This document shows positions 1 to 4,854 of a DNA stretch of 5,067 nt, one piece after another. The stretch lies in contig CABGHG010000130.1 in the NCBI GenBank assembly GCA_902158735.1, positions 1 to 5,067 of the forward strand, written 5' to 3'. Source of the stretch: Candidatus Methanolliviera sp. GoM_oil. GTDB taxonomy: Archaea > Halobacteriota > Methanoliparia > Methanoliparales > Methanoliparaceae. The notes under the pieces were generated by a model, which was not told the origin of the DNA, did not search any database, and saw only the letters and a list, made by a program, of their open reading frames with translations. Each line of letters begins with the position of its first letter. The first letter of the stretch is position 1. The translations under genes and the position numbers were made by a program.

Positions 1-1263
1 GCTTGTGACCTCTCTTATGACGATTCTACGCCAACATCATCACAACCGTATGAAATCAAGATACAATATATAAAAGCATCGAACGATTATGAATACGGTG
101 TAAAGGCGGGAAGGATGTACGCGGGTATGATCAAGCTGTTGCCTTCTATCTTACCGGATCAACTTGCTAATATGGACAATACACACGAGTGGTGCGCCCC
201 GGGAATTGAGCCGCAAATTGATAGTCTTAAGGGAATACCCTCTGAGACCCTTCCGTGGTGGATGGAGAAACTCGGGCGTTTTGAGAACATCTATATCCCT
301 CGCGTGGCCGACCTTCCCCCCGATACAAGTGCCGAAAAAGAAATCCTCGAGCCGCAGGACATCAAATCGCTCATCGTCCTTCCCATGGTGTATGAGGGAT
401 CTCTGGTAGGATATCTGGGGTTCGATTCGGTGCGGACGGAAAGAGCATTTCCAGAAGACATCATTACCCTGCTCAGAATAATGGGAGAAATTTTTGCGAA
501 TGCGCTTGAGCGAAAGAAGATGGAAAATGAACTGAAAGCGAAGAATGCCGAGATGGAGAGATTTGTCTATACAATTTCCCATGATTTGAGATCTCCATTA
601 ATCACGATAAGCGGCTTTGCAGGTATGCTCAAGAGAGATATCGAAAAGAGTAAGAGAGAAGATATCGAGACCGATCTCGAGCAGATAAAAGACGGCATCG
701 AGAAGATGGATCACCTCTTGAGAGATACGCTCGAACTTTCCAGAATAGGAAGAATAACGAATCCGCCGGAAGATGTCTCCTTCAAAGAGATCGTTAAAGA
801 TGCTTTGGATCAGATCTCCGGAGAGATAAGTTCCAATGAGAAGAATATCGAGATCATTGTGGAAGATTCCATATCGAAATCGAAAAAAGAGAAGATCGTT
901 CATGTTGATAGAGAGAGGATCGTTGAGGTGCTTACAAATCTCATTGGAAACGGTATCAGGTACATGGGTGACCAGGATCATCCAAGGATCGAGATAGGTT
1001 ATAAAAGTGATGAGAACGTCTTCTTCGTCCGCGACAACGGGATCGGCATTCTATCGGATCAGCACGAGAAGGTCTTTCAATTATTCTACAAGATAGATAA
1101 GGAGAGCGAAGGGAGTGGTGCAGGACTTTCAATCGTAAAAAGGATAGTTGGGGTGCACGGTGGTCGAATCTGGATAGAATCTGACGGTAAGGAGGGAGCG
1201 GGATCCACATTCTGCTTCACGCTTCCAGAAAAACCGGAAGAGGGGGTAAAAAATGAGGAATAG
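1..1263 (+). CDS. GAF-domain sensor histidine kinase, left end outside the window
   Basis: A sensor kinase that autophosphorylates a histidine and passes the phosphate to a response regulator. No membrane segment is visible, so the visible part acts in the cytosol. In order: a GAF sensor domain (NTHEWC...GIEPQID...WWMEKL, ending about base 500), a short charged coiled-coil linker (ALERKKMENELKAKNAEMER), the HisKA H-box with phospho-accepting His at base 580 (ISHDLRSPL), and an HATPase domain with N-box Asn at 949 (NLIGNGIRY), G1 DNGIG at 1033 and G2 GSGAGL at 1111. All catalytic boxes are present. The first ATG is at 115, but the frame is open back to base 1, and VKAGR, encoded just before that ATG, looks like GAF sequence, so the real start is probably upstream. 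Bases about 124-167 are misread in this frame: the sensible GAF residues (GYDQAVAFYLTGST) lie in the third frame. The gene overlaps the response regulator start by 11 bases, as in a translationally coupled pair. The ligand is unknown. Confidence 0.88.
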   Translation, partial: ACDLSYDDSTPTSSQPYEIKIQYIKASNDYEYGVKAGRMYAGMIKLLPSILPDQLANMDNTHEWCAPGIEPQIDSLKGIPSETLPWWMEKLGRFENIYIPRVADLPPDTSAEKEILEPQDIKSLIVLPMVYEGSLVGYLGFDSVRTERAFPEDIITLLRIMGEIFANALERKKMENELKAKNAEMERFVYTISHDLRSPLITISGFAGMLKRDIEKSKREDIETDLEQIKDGIEKMDHLLRDTLELSRIGRITNPPEDVSFKEIVKDALDQISGEISSNEKNIEIIVEDSISKSKKEKIVHVDRERIVEVLTNLIGNGIRYMGDQDHPRIEIGYKSDENVFFVRDNGIGILSDQHEKVFQLFYKIDKESEGSGAGLSIVKRIVGVHGGRIWIESDGKEGAGSTFCFTLPEKPEEGVKNEE

Positions 1264-1539
1264 AGTGAATAAACCGGTGATATTACTCCACTCGCGGAGG
1301 ACGATGAGGCGTATGCGATGCTCGTGAAACGCTTTCTTAAAGATATTAATGCGGCAAAAGAGGTTTGCAGAGTGGCTGATGGAAAAAATGCGCTCGATTA
1401 TCTATTCTGCCGTGGAGATTATGCCGACGAAGAAGAAAAGAGCCCACGACCGGATCTGATACTTCTCGATCTACGACTACCAAAGATCGAGGGGCTTAAA
1501 GTTCTCGAGAAGATAAAGGAATCAGAAGAAGGGATTTGA
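1253..1539 (+). pseudogene. response regulator receiver domain, frameshifted and truncated
   Basis: Remnant of the receiver partner of the kinase in front of it. An ATG at 1253, inside the end of the kinase gene and behind a purine-rich GAGGGGGT, reads MRNRVNKPVILL. The frame then breaks at about 1283-1292 and the receiver continues in the first frame as AEDDEAYAMLVKRFL. The acidic pair (EDD) and the phospho-acceptor Asp (LILLDLRLPK, Asp codon at 1468) are intact. The protein stops at 1539 after KIKESEEG, before the strand that carries the conserved Thr/Ser and the later conserved Lys, so roughly the last 40% of a normal 120-residue domain is missing. The breakpoint looks like ACTCCACTC, a 5-base partial tandem duplication; removing five bases restores VILLAEDDEAY. 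An ATG at 1318 could start a 73-residue product, but it would lack the first strand and the acidic residues. Non-functional as written. Confidence 0.8.
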
Positions 1540-1741
1540 ATTAACCCCGATCGAGGATACTTTCGATTACTTTCGATTATACTGTGAAGGGGATAAATAT
1601 CGGAAATATGATAACGTTCTAAAAAATATTCTAAAATATTCAATAGAGAATGACATGAGAGGAAAGGATAGGATTTTCATAATGAAGGATTTGGCATCTG
1701 TGGAGGAGGTAATTGAAGGAGGAGCAGAGAAGTGTAGTTAA
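1532..1741 (+). pseudogene. C-terminal fragment of an unrecognised protein
   Basis: The second frame is open from 1517 to a TAA at 1739-1741 and reads as sensible protein from about 1532. It is rich in charged residues and includes LTPIEDTFDYFRLY, then CEGDKYRKYDNVLKNILKYS, then IFIMKDLASVEEVIEGG, ending in AEKCS. It has no start codon of its own except an internal ATG at 1655, and it abuts the break in the response regulator, so it is most likely the tail of a different gene joined there by a deletion or insertion. A 10-bp tandem duplication at 1558-1577 lies inside it, so the residues before about 1570 may not be in the original frame. I do not recognise the family. The steady amino-acid pattern over 45 or more codons after 1580 argues for former coding sequence, but it may be chance. 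Confidence 0.45.
1558..1577. repeat. 10-bp perfect tandem duplication
   Basis: TACTTTCGAT occurs twice in direct succession (1558-1567 and 1568-1577). Ten bases is not a multiple of three, so the second copy shifts the reading frame. Removing one copy would join the first frame upstream to the second frame downstream (DRGYFRLYCEGDKY), although a TGA at 1537 would still precede it. It looks like a slippage-type duplication in decaying coding sequence. Confidence 0.85.
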
Positions 1742-1797
1742 AGGAACCACAAAAAATGAAAAACCAAGTAGGAATTTACCCATTCTGTTATATTCAT

Positions 1798-1850
1798 CGG
1801 CTGAAAGCCGCTTAACAAAATACCATCCTTTCGCCTTTTAAGACGGAAGG
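1798..1850. other. two small inverted repeats in the 1742-1881 spacer
   Basis: The spacer between the unknown fragment and the methyltransferase has no coding pattern that I can see. It holds a perfect hairpin, CGGCT-GAA-AGCCG (1798-1810), and a weaker one, CCTTTCG (1827-1833) against CGGAAGG (1844-1850), with one G-T pair and a 10-base loop. The second ends eight bases before the TATA-like box of the next gene. They could be part of an old transcription stop or an operator; neither has a T-run behind it, so I do not call a terminator. Confidence 0.4.
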
Positions 1851-1854
1851 GGAT

Positions 1855-1881
1855 TAATTTATACCTTTTCGGAGATACTGT
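1855..1881 (+). promoter_or_regulatory. archaeal-type TATA promoter of the methyltransferase gene
   Basis: TTTATA at 1858-1863 lies about 22 bases ahead of the ATG at 1882. In archaea transcription starts about 25 bases after the TATA box, so the mRNA would begin at or next to the ATG and be leaderless. No Shine-Dalgarno sequence stands before the ATG, which fits. Confidence 0.5.
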
Positions 1882-2343
1882 ATGGAAAAGAAAATTAAAG
1901 AAGCAGAAGAAATATTTAACATACCTCATTCCTACATTCTTCATTCATCCGCCCAAAGGAAGCAGGCTGATTTTTTACTCTTTCTAATGAATACATATGT
2001 TAAGTACTTTAATATCAAACCTGAGTTGATATTAGATGTCGGTTGCGGACCGGGCTCTTTAACGAAATACGTCTTAAAAGAATACTTCTCGAAAGCAAAA
2101 ATAATAGGTGTTGATATTTCAAAAAGCTCGATTATGAAAGCCAAGGAAGATATTCTAGAGAATTATAACATAGAATATATTTGCTCAAATATTGAAGATT
2201 TTAGGTATCCTTTCAAATTTGATGTAGTATTTTCAAATGCTACAATGCATTGGATTAAGGATCAAGAAAAAGCTTACAGCAATATTCATGATTTAACTTT
2301 TTTCTCTAAGAAGTCCCCTTCCGTAAGGGAGGGGATGAATTAG
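1882..2343 (+). CDS. class I SAM-dependent methyltransferase, 3'-truncated by the transposon
   Basis: N-terminal part of a small-molecule-type methyltransferase of the Methyltransf_11/25 kind, which binds S-adenosylmethionine in a Rossmann fold. Visible motifs: motif I LDVGCGPGS (residues 51-59), the acidic residue after strand 2 in GVDIS (Asp78), an IEDF motif (Asp106), and FDVVFSNATMHWI, typical of the family that includes trans-aconitate and BioC-type enzymes. The native sequence runs to about residue 138 (YSNIHDL). The last 14 or so residues (FFSKKSPSVREGMN) are translated from the left end of the IS200/IS605 element, and their SPSVREG mimics the APSVRVG end of TnpB because both come from the same hairpin. 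Family members usually have 200-260 residues, so the C-terminal half that helps form the substrate pocket is missing. The sequence to the right of the transposon does not read as the missing half. The product is probably inactive; the substrate cannot be told. Confidence 0.75.
   Translation: MEKKIKEAEEIFNIPHSYILHSSAQRKQADFLLFLMNTYVKYFNIKPELILDVGCGPGSLTKYVLKEYFSKAKIIGVDISKSSIMKAKEDILENYNIEYICSNIEDFRYPFKFDVVFSNATMHWIKDQEKAYSNIHDLTFFSKKSPSVREGMN
2314..2335 (+). repeat. left-end hairpin of the IS element
   Basis: A 9-bp stem (2314-2322 with 2327-2335) closed by the loop GTAA, with one T-G pair. In this family TnpA binds such imperfect hairpins on the single strand, and a short guide at the foot of the hairpin positions the cleavage site. 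GAAG lies at its 5' foot (2310-2313). Confidence 0.8.
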
Positions 2344-2360
2344 AGGAGACGGAAAGATAG

Positions 2361-2396
2361 AAACACTTATATAGTTATACGAATAATAGTATAACT
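2361..2396 (+). promoter_or_regulatory. tnpA promoter with a perfect palindrome at the start site
   Basis: TTATATAG at 2367-2374 is a good archaeal TATA box, preceded by AGAAAC, which resembles a BRE. Its centre is 26 bases before the GTG at 2397, predicting a leaderless tnpA-tnpB transcript. A perfect 8-bp inverted repeat (AGTTATAC 2373-2380, GTATAACT 2389-2396, 8-base spacer) fills the space between the TATA box and the start codon. It is a candidate operator or a further single-strand hairpin of the left end. Confidence 0.6.
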
Positions 2397-2804
2397 GTGA
2401 AATATAAACTGGATCACGGATCACATTCAGTTTATAGCCTTCAATACCATCTCATTCAAGTGGTAAAATATAGGAGAGAGATTTTTGATGATCCAGCGAT
2501 AGTAGATTACCTAAAACAAAGAGTAAGAGAGATTAGTGAAACATTTGAAGTGAGTGTGATCAATCAAGAGTGTGATAAAGATCATATCCACATTCTCTTC
2601 AGATCCAAACCAGTGTTAGATATTACACGATACATAAACGCTCTGAAAACTAATACTTCAAGAGAAATAAGAAGAAATTTTCCCCAGGTCGAGAAAAAAT
2701 TATGGAAAAAAACGTTCTGGTCTCCATCATATTTCTTAGCCACAACAGGAGAAGTAACATTAGACATTCTAAAACAATACGTTGAAAACCAAGGAGAGAA
2801 ATGA
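2397..2804 (+). CDS. tnpA: IS200/IS605 TnpA, Y1 single-strand transposase
   Basis: Cuts and rejoins single-stranded element ends during excision and insertion, forming a 5'-phosphotyrosine link. At 135 residues it is full length for the family. The HUH metal-binding motif is present as DHIHIL (His63, His65). The catalytic tyrosine is Tyr128 in LKQYVENQ, with the conserved Gln132 on the same helix. The N-terminus (KLDHGSHSVYSLQYHLIQVVKYRR) is typical of the family. GTG is chosen as start because it lies 26 bases after a TATA box and gives the usual N-terminus. The stop TGA overlaps the tnpB ATG (ATGA), so the two are translationally coupled. Everything expected is intact. Confidence 0.93.
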   Translation: MKYKLDHGSHSVYSLQYHLIQVVKYRREIFDDPAIVDYLKQRVREISETFEVSVINQECDKDHIHILFRSKPVLDITRYINALKTNTSREIRRNFPQVEKKLWKKTFWSPSYFLATTGEVTLDILKQYVENQGEK

Positions 2805-4000
2805 GAAAGACATACAAATACAGAATATACCCGAGCCGAGAGCAAAAGACTCTTATAGAGGAATGGCTAAATATCTGTAGAGTTCTATATAATGATTGTT
2901 TAACTGAAAGAAGAGATGCTTGGCAATCTTGTAGAAAATCTATCAATTACTATGATCAACAGAATCAGTTGCCAGAGATCAAGACTTTTGATGACGGTCT
3001 AAAAAGAGTTCATTCTCAAGTTATTCAGGACGTTTTAAAGAGAATAGACAAATCCTTTAAAAATTTCTTTAAAAAAGTTAAGAAAAAAGAAAAAGCAGGT
3101 TATCCAAGATACAAGCCCAGATCAAGATATAATTCTTTCACATATCCCCAAAGTGGATTTGAGATTAGCGAGGATGGTAAGAAGTTAATTCTCTCAAAGA
3201 TAGGCTCTATTAATATCAAAAAGCATAGAGATATACCTGAAAACGCAAAGATTAAGACTTGCACAATTGAAAGGGATTTAAATCGTTGGTATGCTTGTTT
3301 TAGTGTTGAGATAGAAGTAGAAGACCTAGATCAAAACGAAGGTATAAGGAACGAGATAACAAACCCAATCGGTATAGATTTAGGTATAAACCATCTTATC
3401 ACCTTCTCAGATGGATCTACAATAGATAATCCAAGATATTTAGCCAAATCAGAAAAGAGGTTAAAGAGAGACCAAAGAAGGCTTAGCCGAGCGAAAAAAA
3501 GATCGAATAATCGAAAAAAGAGGATATTTGAACTTGCTAAAACTCATAGAAAGGTTAGAGATCAGAGAGCTGATCTGCTCCATAAGATAAGTCATTCGCT
3601 GGTTGATACTTTCGATCTAATCATCTTTGAAGATCTGAACGTTAGAGGAATGCTAAAAAACCATCACTTAGCTAAATCTATTAGTGATGTTTCATGGTCA
3701 CAATTGACAAATTTTGTATCTTACAAAGCGGAGGAAGCTGGTAGACGAGTTGAATTTGTTAATCCAAAGAATACAAGTCAGGAATGCTCAAACTGTGGTG
3801 GGATTGTTAGGAAATCTTTGAGCCAAAGAGTCCATAAATGTCCATTCTGTGGATTAGTAATGGATAGAGATGAAAATGCCGCGTTGAACATTCTAAAGAA
3901 AGGGTTAAGCCGTGTAGGGCAGGAACTGTCCAAAGTTAAGCCTGAGGACTTCTCAAAGAGAAGGGTGATACAGGAAGCCCCATCCGTAAGGGTGGGGTAG
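2801..4000 (+). CDS. tnpB: TnpB, RNA-guided RuvC-type nuclease of the IS element
   Basis: TnpB proteins are guided by an RNA made from the element's right end and cut DNA next to a short motif that matches the insertion site; this helps the element persist after excision and they are the ancestors of Cas12. This copy has 399 residues, close to the ISDra2 protein. In order: N-terminal helix-turn-helix region (KYRIYPSREQKTLIEEWL), central beta-barrel-like part, RuvC I with Asp193 (GIDLG), RuvC II with Glu277 (IIFEDLNVRGML), a zinc finger with Cys329, Cys332, Cys347 and Cys350, and RuvC III with Asp357 (MDRDENAALNIL). The three acidic catalytic residues and four cysteines are all present, and spacing agrees with active members. 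It starts in the tnpA stop (ATGA), with GGAGAG nearby as ribosome binding site. The last codons run through the right-end hairpin, so coding and end structure are shared. Confidence 0.94.
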   Translation: MRKTYKYRIYPSREQKTLIEEWLNICRVLYNDCLTERRDAWQSCRKSINYYDQQNQLPEIKTFDDGLKRVHSQVIQDVLKRIDKSFKNFFKKVKKKEKAGYPRYKPRSRYNSFTYPQSGFEISEDGKKLILSKIGSINIKKHRDIPENAKIKTCTIERDLNRWYACFSVEIEVEDLDQNEGIRNEITNPIGIDLGINHLITFSDGSTIDNPRYLAKSEKRLKRDQRRLSRAKKRSNNRKKRIFELAKTHRKVRDQRADLLHKISHSLVDTFDLIIFEDLNVRGMLKNHHLAKSISDVSWSQLTNFVSYKAEEAGRRVEFVNPKNTSQECSNCGGIVRKSLSQRVHKCPFCGLVMDRDENAALNILKKGLSRVGQELSKVKPEDFSKRRVIQEAPSVRVG

Positions 4001-4021
4001 TTCACTATACCAATAATACCA
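3870..4021 (+). ncRNA. predicted TnpB guide RNA (omega/reRNA)
   Basis: In characterised IS200/IS605 elements the guide RNA covers the 3' end of tnpB and the right-end hairpin, then runs into flanking DNA, which supplies the guide. By analogy the scaffold here ends at TTCAC (4005) and the guide begins at 4006 (TATACCAATAATACCA). The 5' limit is a guess, no separate promoter is seen, and processing from the tnpB mRNA is likely. The call rests on family knowledge plus the intact right end. Confidence 0.4.
3977..3998 (+). repeat. right-end hairpin of the IS element
   Basis: A 9-bp stem (3977-3985 with 3990-3998) with the same GTAA loop as the left end, also preceded by GAAG. One stem pair differs from the left copy by a paired change (T-A at the left, A-T here), so the structure is kept. 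It overlaps the last codons and the TAG stop of tnpB. Confidence 0.8.
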
Positions 4022-4024
4022 ATA
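4007..4024. repeat. 9-bp perfect tandem duplication beside the IS right end
   Basis: ATACCAATA is repeated directly (4007-4015, 4016-4024), starting two bases after the inferred right edge of the element. It fills most of the predicted TnpB guide. The rest of the 4006-4097 spacer shows no coding pattern. Confidence 0.75.
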
Positions 4025-4055
4025 CATAATATTTATGTGTCAGTAAATCTTCTGA

Positions 4056-4097
4056 TTCTATACTACATTTCATCCCAAAGAGAGAGTCTAAAATTTT
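4056..4097 (+). promoter_or_regulatory. possible tRNA-Gln promoter
   Basis: TTCTATACTA at 4056-4065 is a weak TATA-like box, centred about 37 bases before the mature tRNA end. That would give a short leader of roughly 10 bases, usual for archaeal tRNA genes. An alternative A/T-rich box (ATATTTATG, 4029-4037) lies farther upstream, so the choice is uncertain. Confidence 0.35.
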
Positions 4098-4170
4098 AGC
4101 CCGGTAGTGTAGCGGTCAATCATGTCGGGCTTTGGACCCGGCAACGGCGGTTCGAATCCGCCCTGGGCTA
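4098..4170 (+). tRNA. tRNA-Gln (anticodon UUG)
   Basis: It folds as a complete cloverleaf. The 7-bp acceptor stem is AGCCCGG with CTGGGCT (one G-T pair), with A as discriminator base at 4170. The D arm is GTGTAGCGGTCAATCAT. The anticodon stem is TCGGG/CCCGG around the loop CTTTGGA, which gives anticodon TTG and reads CAA. The T arm is GGCGG-TTCGAAT-CCGCC. There is no intron and no encoded CCA. The AGCCCGGTAGTGTAGCGGTCAATCATG start is typical of archaeal tRNA-Gln. In most archaea this tRNA is first charged with Glu and then amidated by GatDE. The last three bases are the start of a 32-bp tandem duplication. Confidence 0.95.
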
Positions 4171-4231
4171 TGAAGAGGGCGAAGATGGAGCATCATGTAC
4201 TATGAAGAGGGCGAAGATGGAGCATCATGTA
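4168..4231. repeat. 32-bp perfect tandem duplication across the tRNA 3' end
   Basis: Two identical 32-base copies follow each other (4168-4199 and 4200-4231), starting CTATGAAGAGGGCGAAGATG and ending CATCATGTA. The first copy begins with the last three bases (CTA) of tRNA-Gln, and each copy holds an ATGGAGCATCAT that can start the DNA methyltransferase. Only the second copy (ATG at 4217) leads into that reading frame; the first ATG (4185) meets a TGA at 4203. A GAAGAGGGCGAAG stretch before each ATG could serve as ribosome binding site. Confidence 0.92.
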
Positions 4232-4852
4232 AAATTAAATACAACGTATCGGGTTTTGCAAGAGCGGTTACCTTAAACTTTTTGAGGATGGTTCTATAAA
4301 AGAGATTGATCTTACATTTGTAGATCCTCCTTTCAATCAGGGGAAGGATTACAAATATTTTGATGGTGAACAAAACCAAGAAAAATATTGAAATTGGCTC
4401 AAAGAAATTCTCGATGAAATTTATAAAGCAACGGTCGAGGGCGGTGTCATCTATTTCGTGCAGCGAGAGAAAAATACGAAAGATCTCCTCAGAATATTGA
4501 GAGAAACGGATTGGACGTTTCAAAATCTGATAATTTGGAAGAAGAAAACATCGGCGGCTCCATCCAATTTTAGATTTTCAAAGTCCGCAAAAATCAAAGA
4601 TTTTTAGGATGTCAAAAATTTACAATTTTTGAGTACAGTATCAAATCATCGCCTTTGCTACAAAGGGCGGAGATACGATTTTGGATCCGTTCACCGGAAC
4701 GGGGACCACGTTGGTCGTCGCCGAGCATTGGAAAAACGGATGACGTCTCTAAATTTTATGATTATTATAGATTTACGCCGAAGATCGGAGAGATCTGGCC
4801 AGTTGATAAATCCCTTCCCTTCGCAAAGAGGAAACAAAAGAGGCTCTTCTGA
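4217..4852 (+). pseudogene. beta-class DNA methyltransferase, heavily degraded
   Basis: Remnant of a site-specific DNA methyltransferase, probably N6-adenine because its motif IV is DPPF. Order of motifs is catalytic VDPPFNQGKDY (about 4321-4353) first and SAM-binding LDPFTGTGTT (about 4681-4710) last, the beta-class arrangement. Reading from ATG 4217: MEHHVKLNTTYRVLQ in the second frame; a one-base shift at about 4259-4265; then YLKLFEDGSIKEIDL in the third frame; a TGA at 4389 where Trp is expected (EKY-stop-NWLKEIL); WTFQNLIIWKKK continues to FRFSKS; a 52-base insertion (4587-4638); YQIIAFATKG in the first frame; a large in-frame deletion of the target-recognition region at about 4665; the SAM motif; then a second deletion and shift near 4730; and the tail DVSKFYDYYRFTPKIGEIWP in the second frame to TGA 4850. 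It cannot make an active enzyme. It is followed after two bases by the ATG of the next gene, as in a restriction-modification operon. Confidence 0.85.
4587..4638. repeat. 52-bp insertion with two successive hairpins
   Basis: This stretch separates the codons for FRFSKS and YQIIAF, which adjoin in intact relatives as I know the family. It consists of two similar palindromes 25 bases apart: AAAAATC-AAA-GATTTTT (4589-4605) and TCAAAAATT-TAC-AATTTTTGA (4612-4632, 9-bp perfect stem). It introduces a TAG (4605-4607) and shifts the frame. Its origin is unknown; it could be a tiny non-autonomous element or the scar of one. No clear target duplication is visible. Confidence 0.6.
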
Positions 4853-4854
4853 CC

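Larger units (their letters stand above)
2298..4005 (+). mobile_element. IS200/IS605-family insertion sequence with tnpA and tnpB
   Basis: About 1.7 kb with a Y1 HUH transposase and a TnpB gene in the same direction, flanked by near-identical subterminal hairpins (2314-2335 and 3977-3998), each preceded by GAAG. There are no terminal inverted repeats or target duplication, as expected for a family that moves as single-stranded DNA. The left edge is set after TTAAC (2293-2297), where the methyltransferase reading ends; the right edge is set after TTCAC (4001-4005), which follows the right hairpin. These two similar pentamers fit the family rule of matching cleavage sites at both ends, but the exact edges are inferred and may be off by several bases. 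Both genes are uninterrupted, so the copy may still be active. Confidence 0.85.

Noticed and set aside
61..115. TATA-like TATATAAAAG at 68-77 with ATG at 115 as a kinase promoter and start
   Set aside because: GAF-like residues (VKAGR) are encoded in frame upstream of 115 and no stop interrupts the frame to base 1, so this is more likely inside the gene.
151..1210. Minus-strand open frames under the histidine kinase
   Set aside because: They lie antisense to a well-supported kinase, and their translations are Arg/Ser-rich or Leu-rich shadows without domains.
2314..2335. Rho-independent terminator after the truncated methyltransferase
   Set aside because: No T-run follows, and the hairpin matches the right-end hairpin, so it belongs to the transposon end.
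4168..4231. CRISPR-like repeat
   Set aside because: The two 32-base copies are directly adjacent with no spacer, and there are only two.
4389..4391. TGA read as tryptophan or another recoded residue
   Set aside because: TGA is a normal stop elsewhere in the window (end of tnpA and of the methyltransferase tail), and the gene has four other disabling lesions.
4200..4523. 107-codon open frame on the minus strand
   Set aside because: It is the complement of the clearly conserved plus-strand methyltransferase blocks and has no recognisable motif or promoter.
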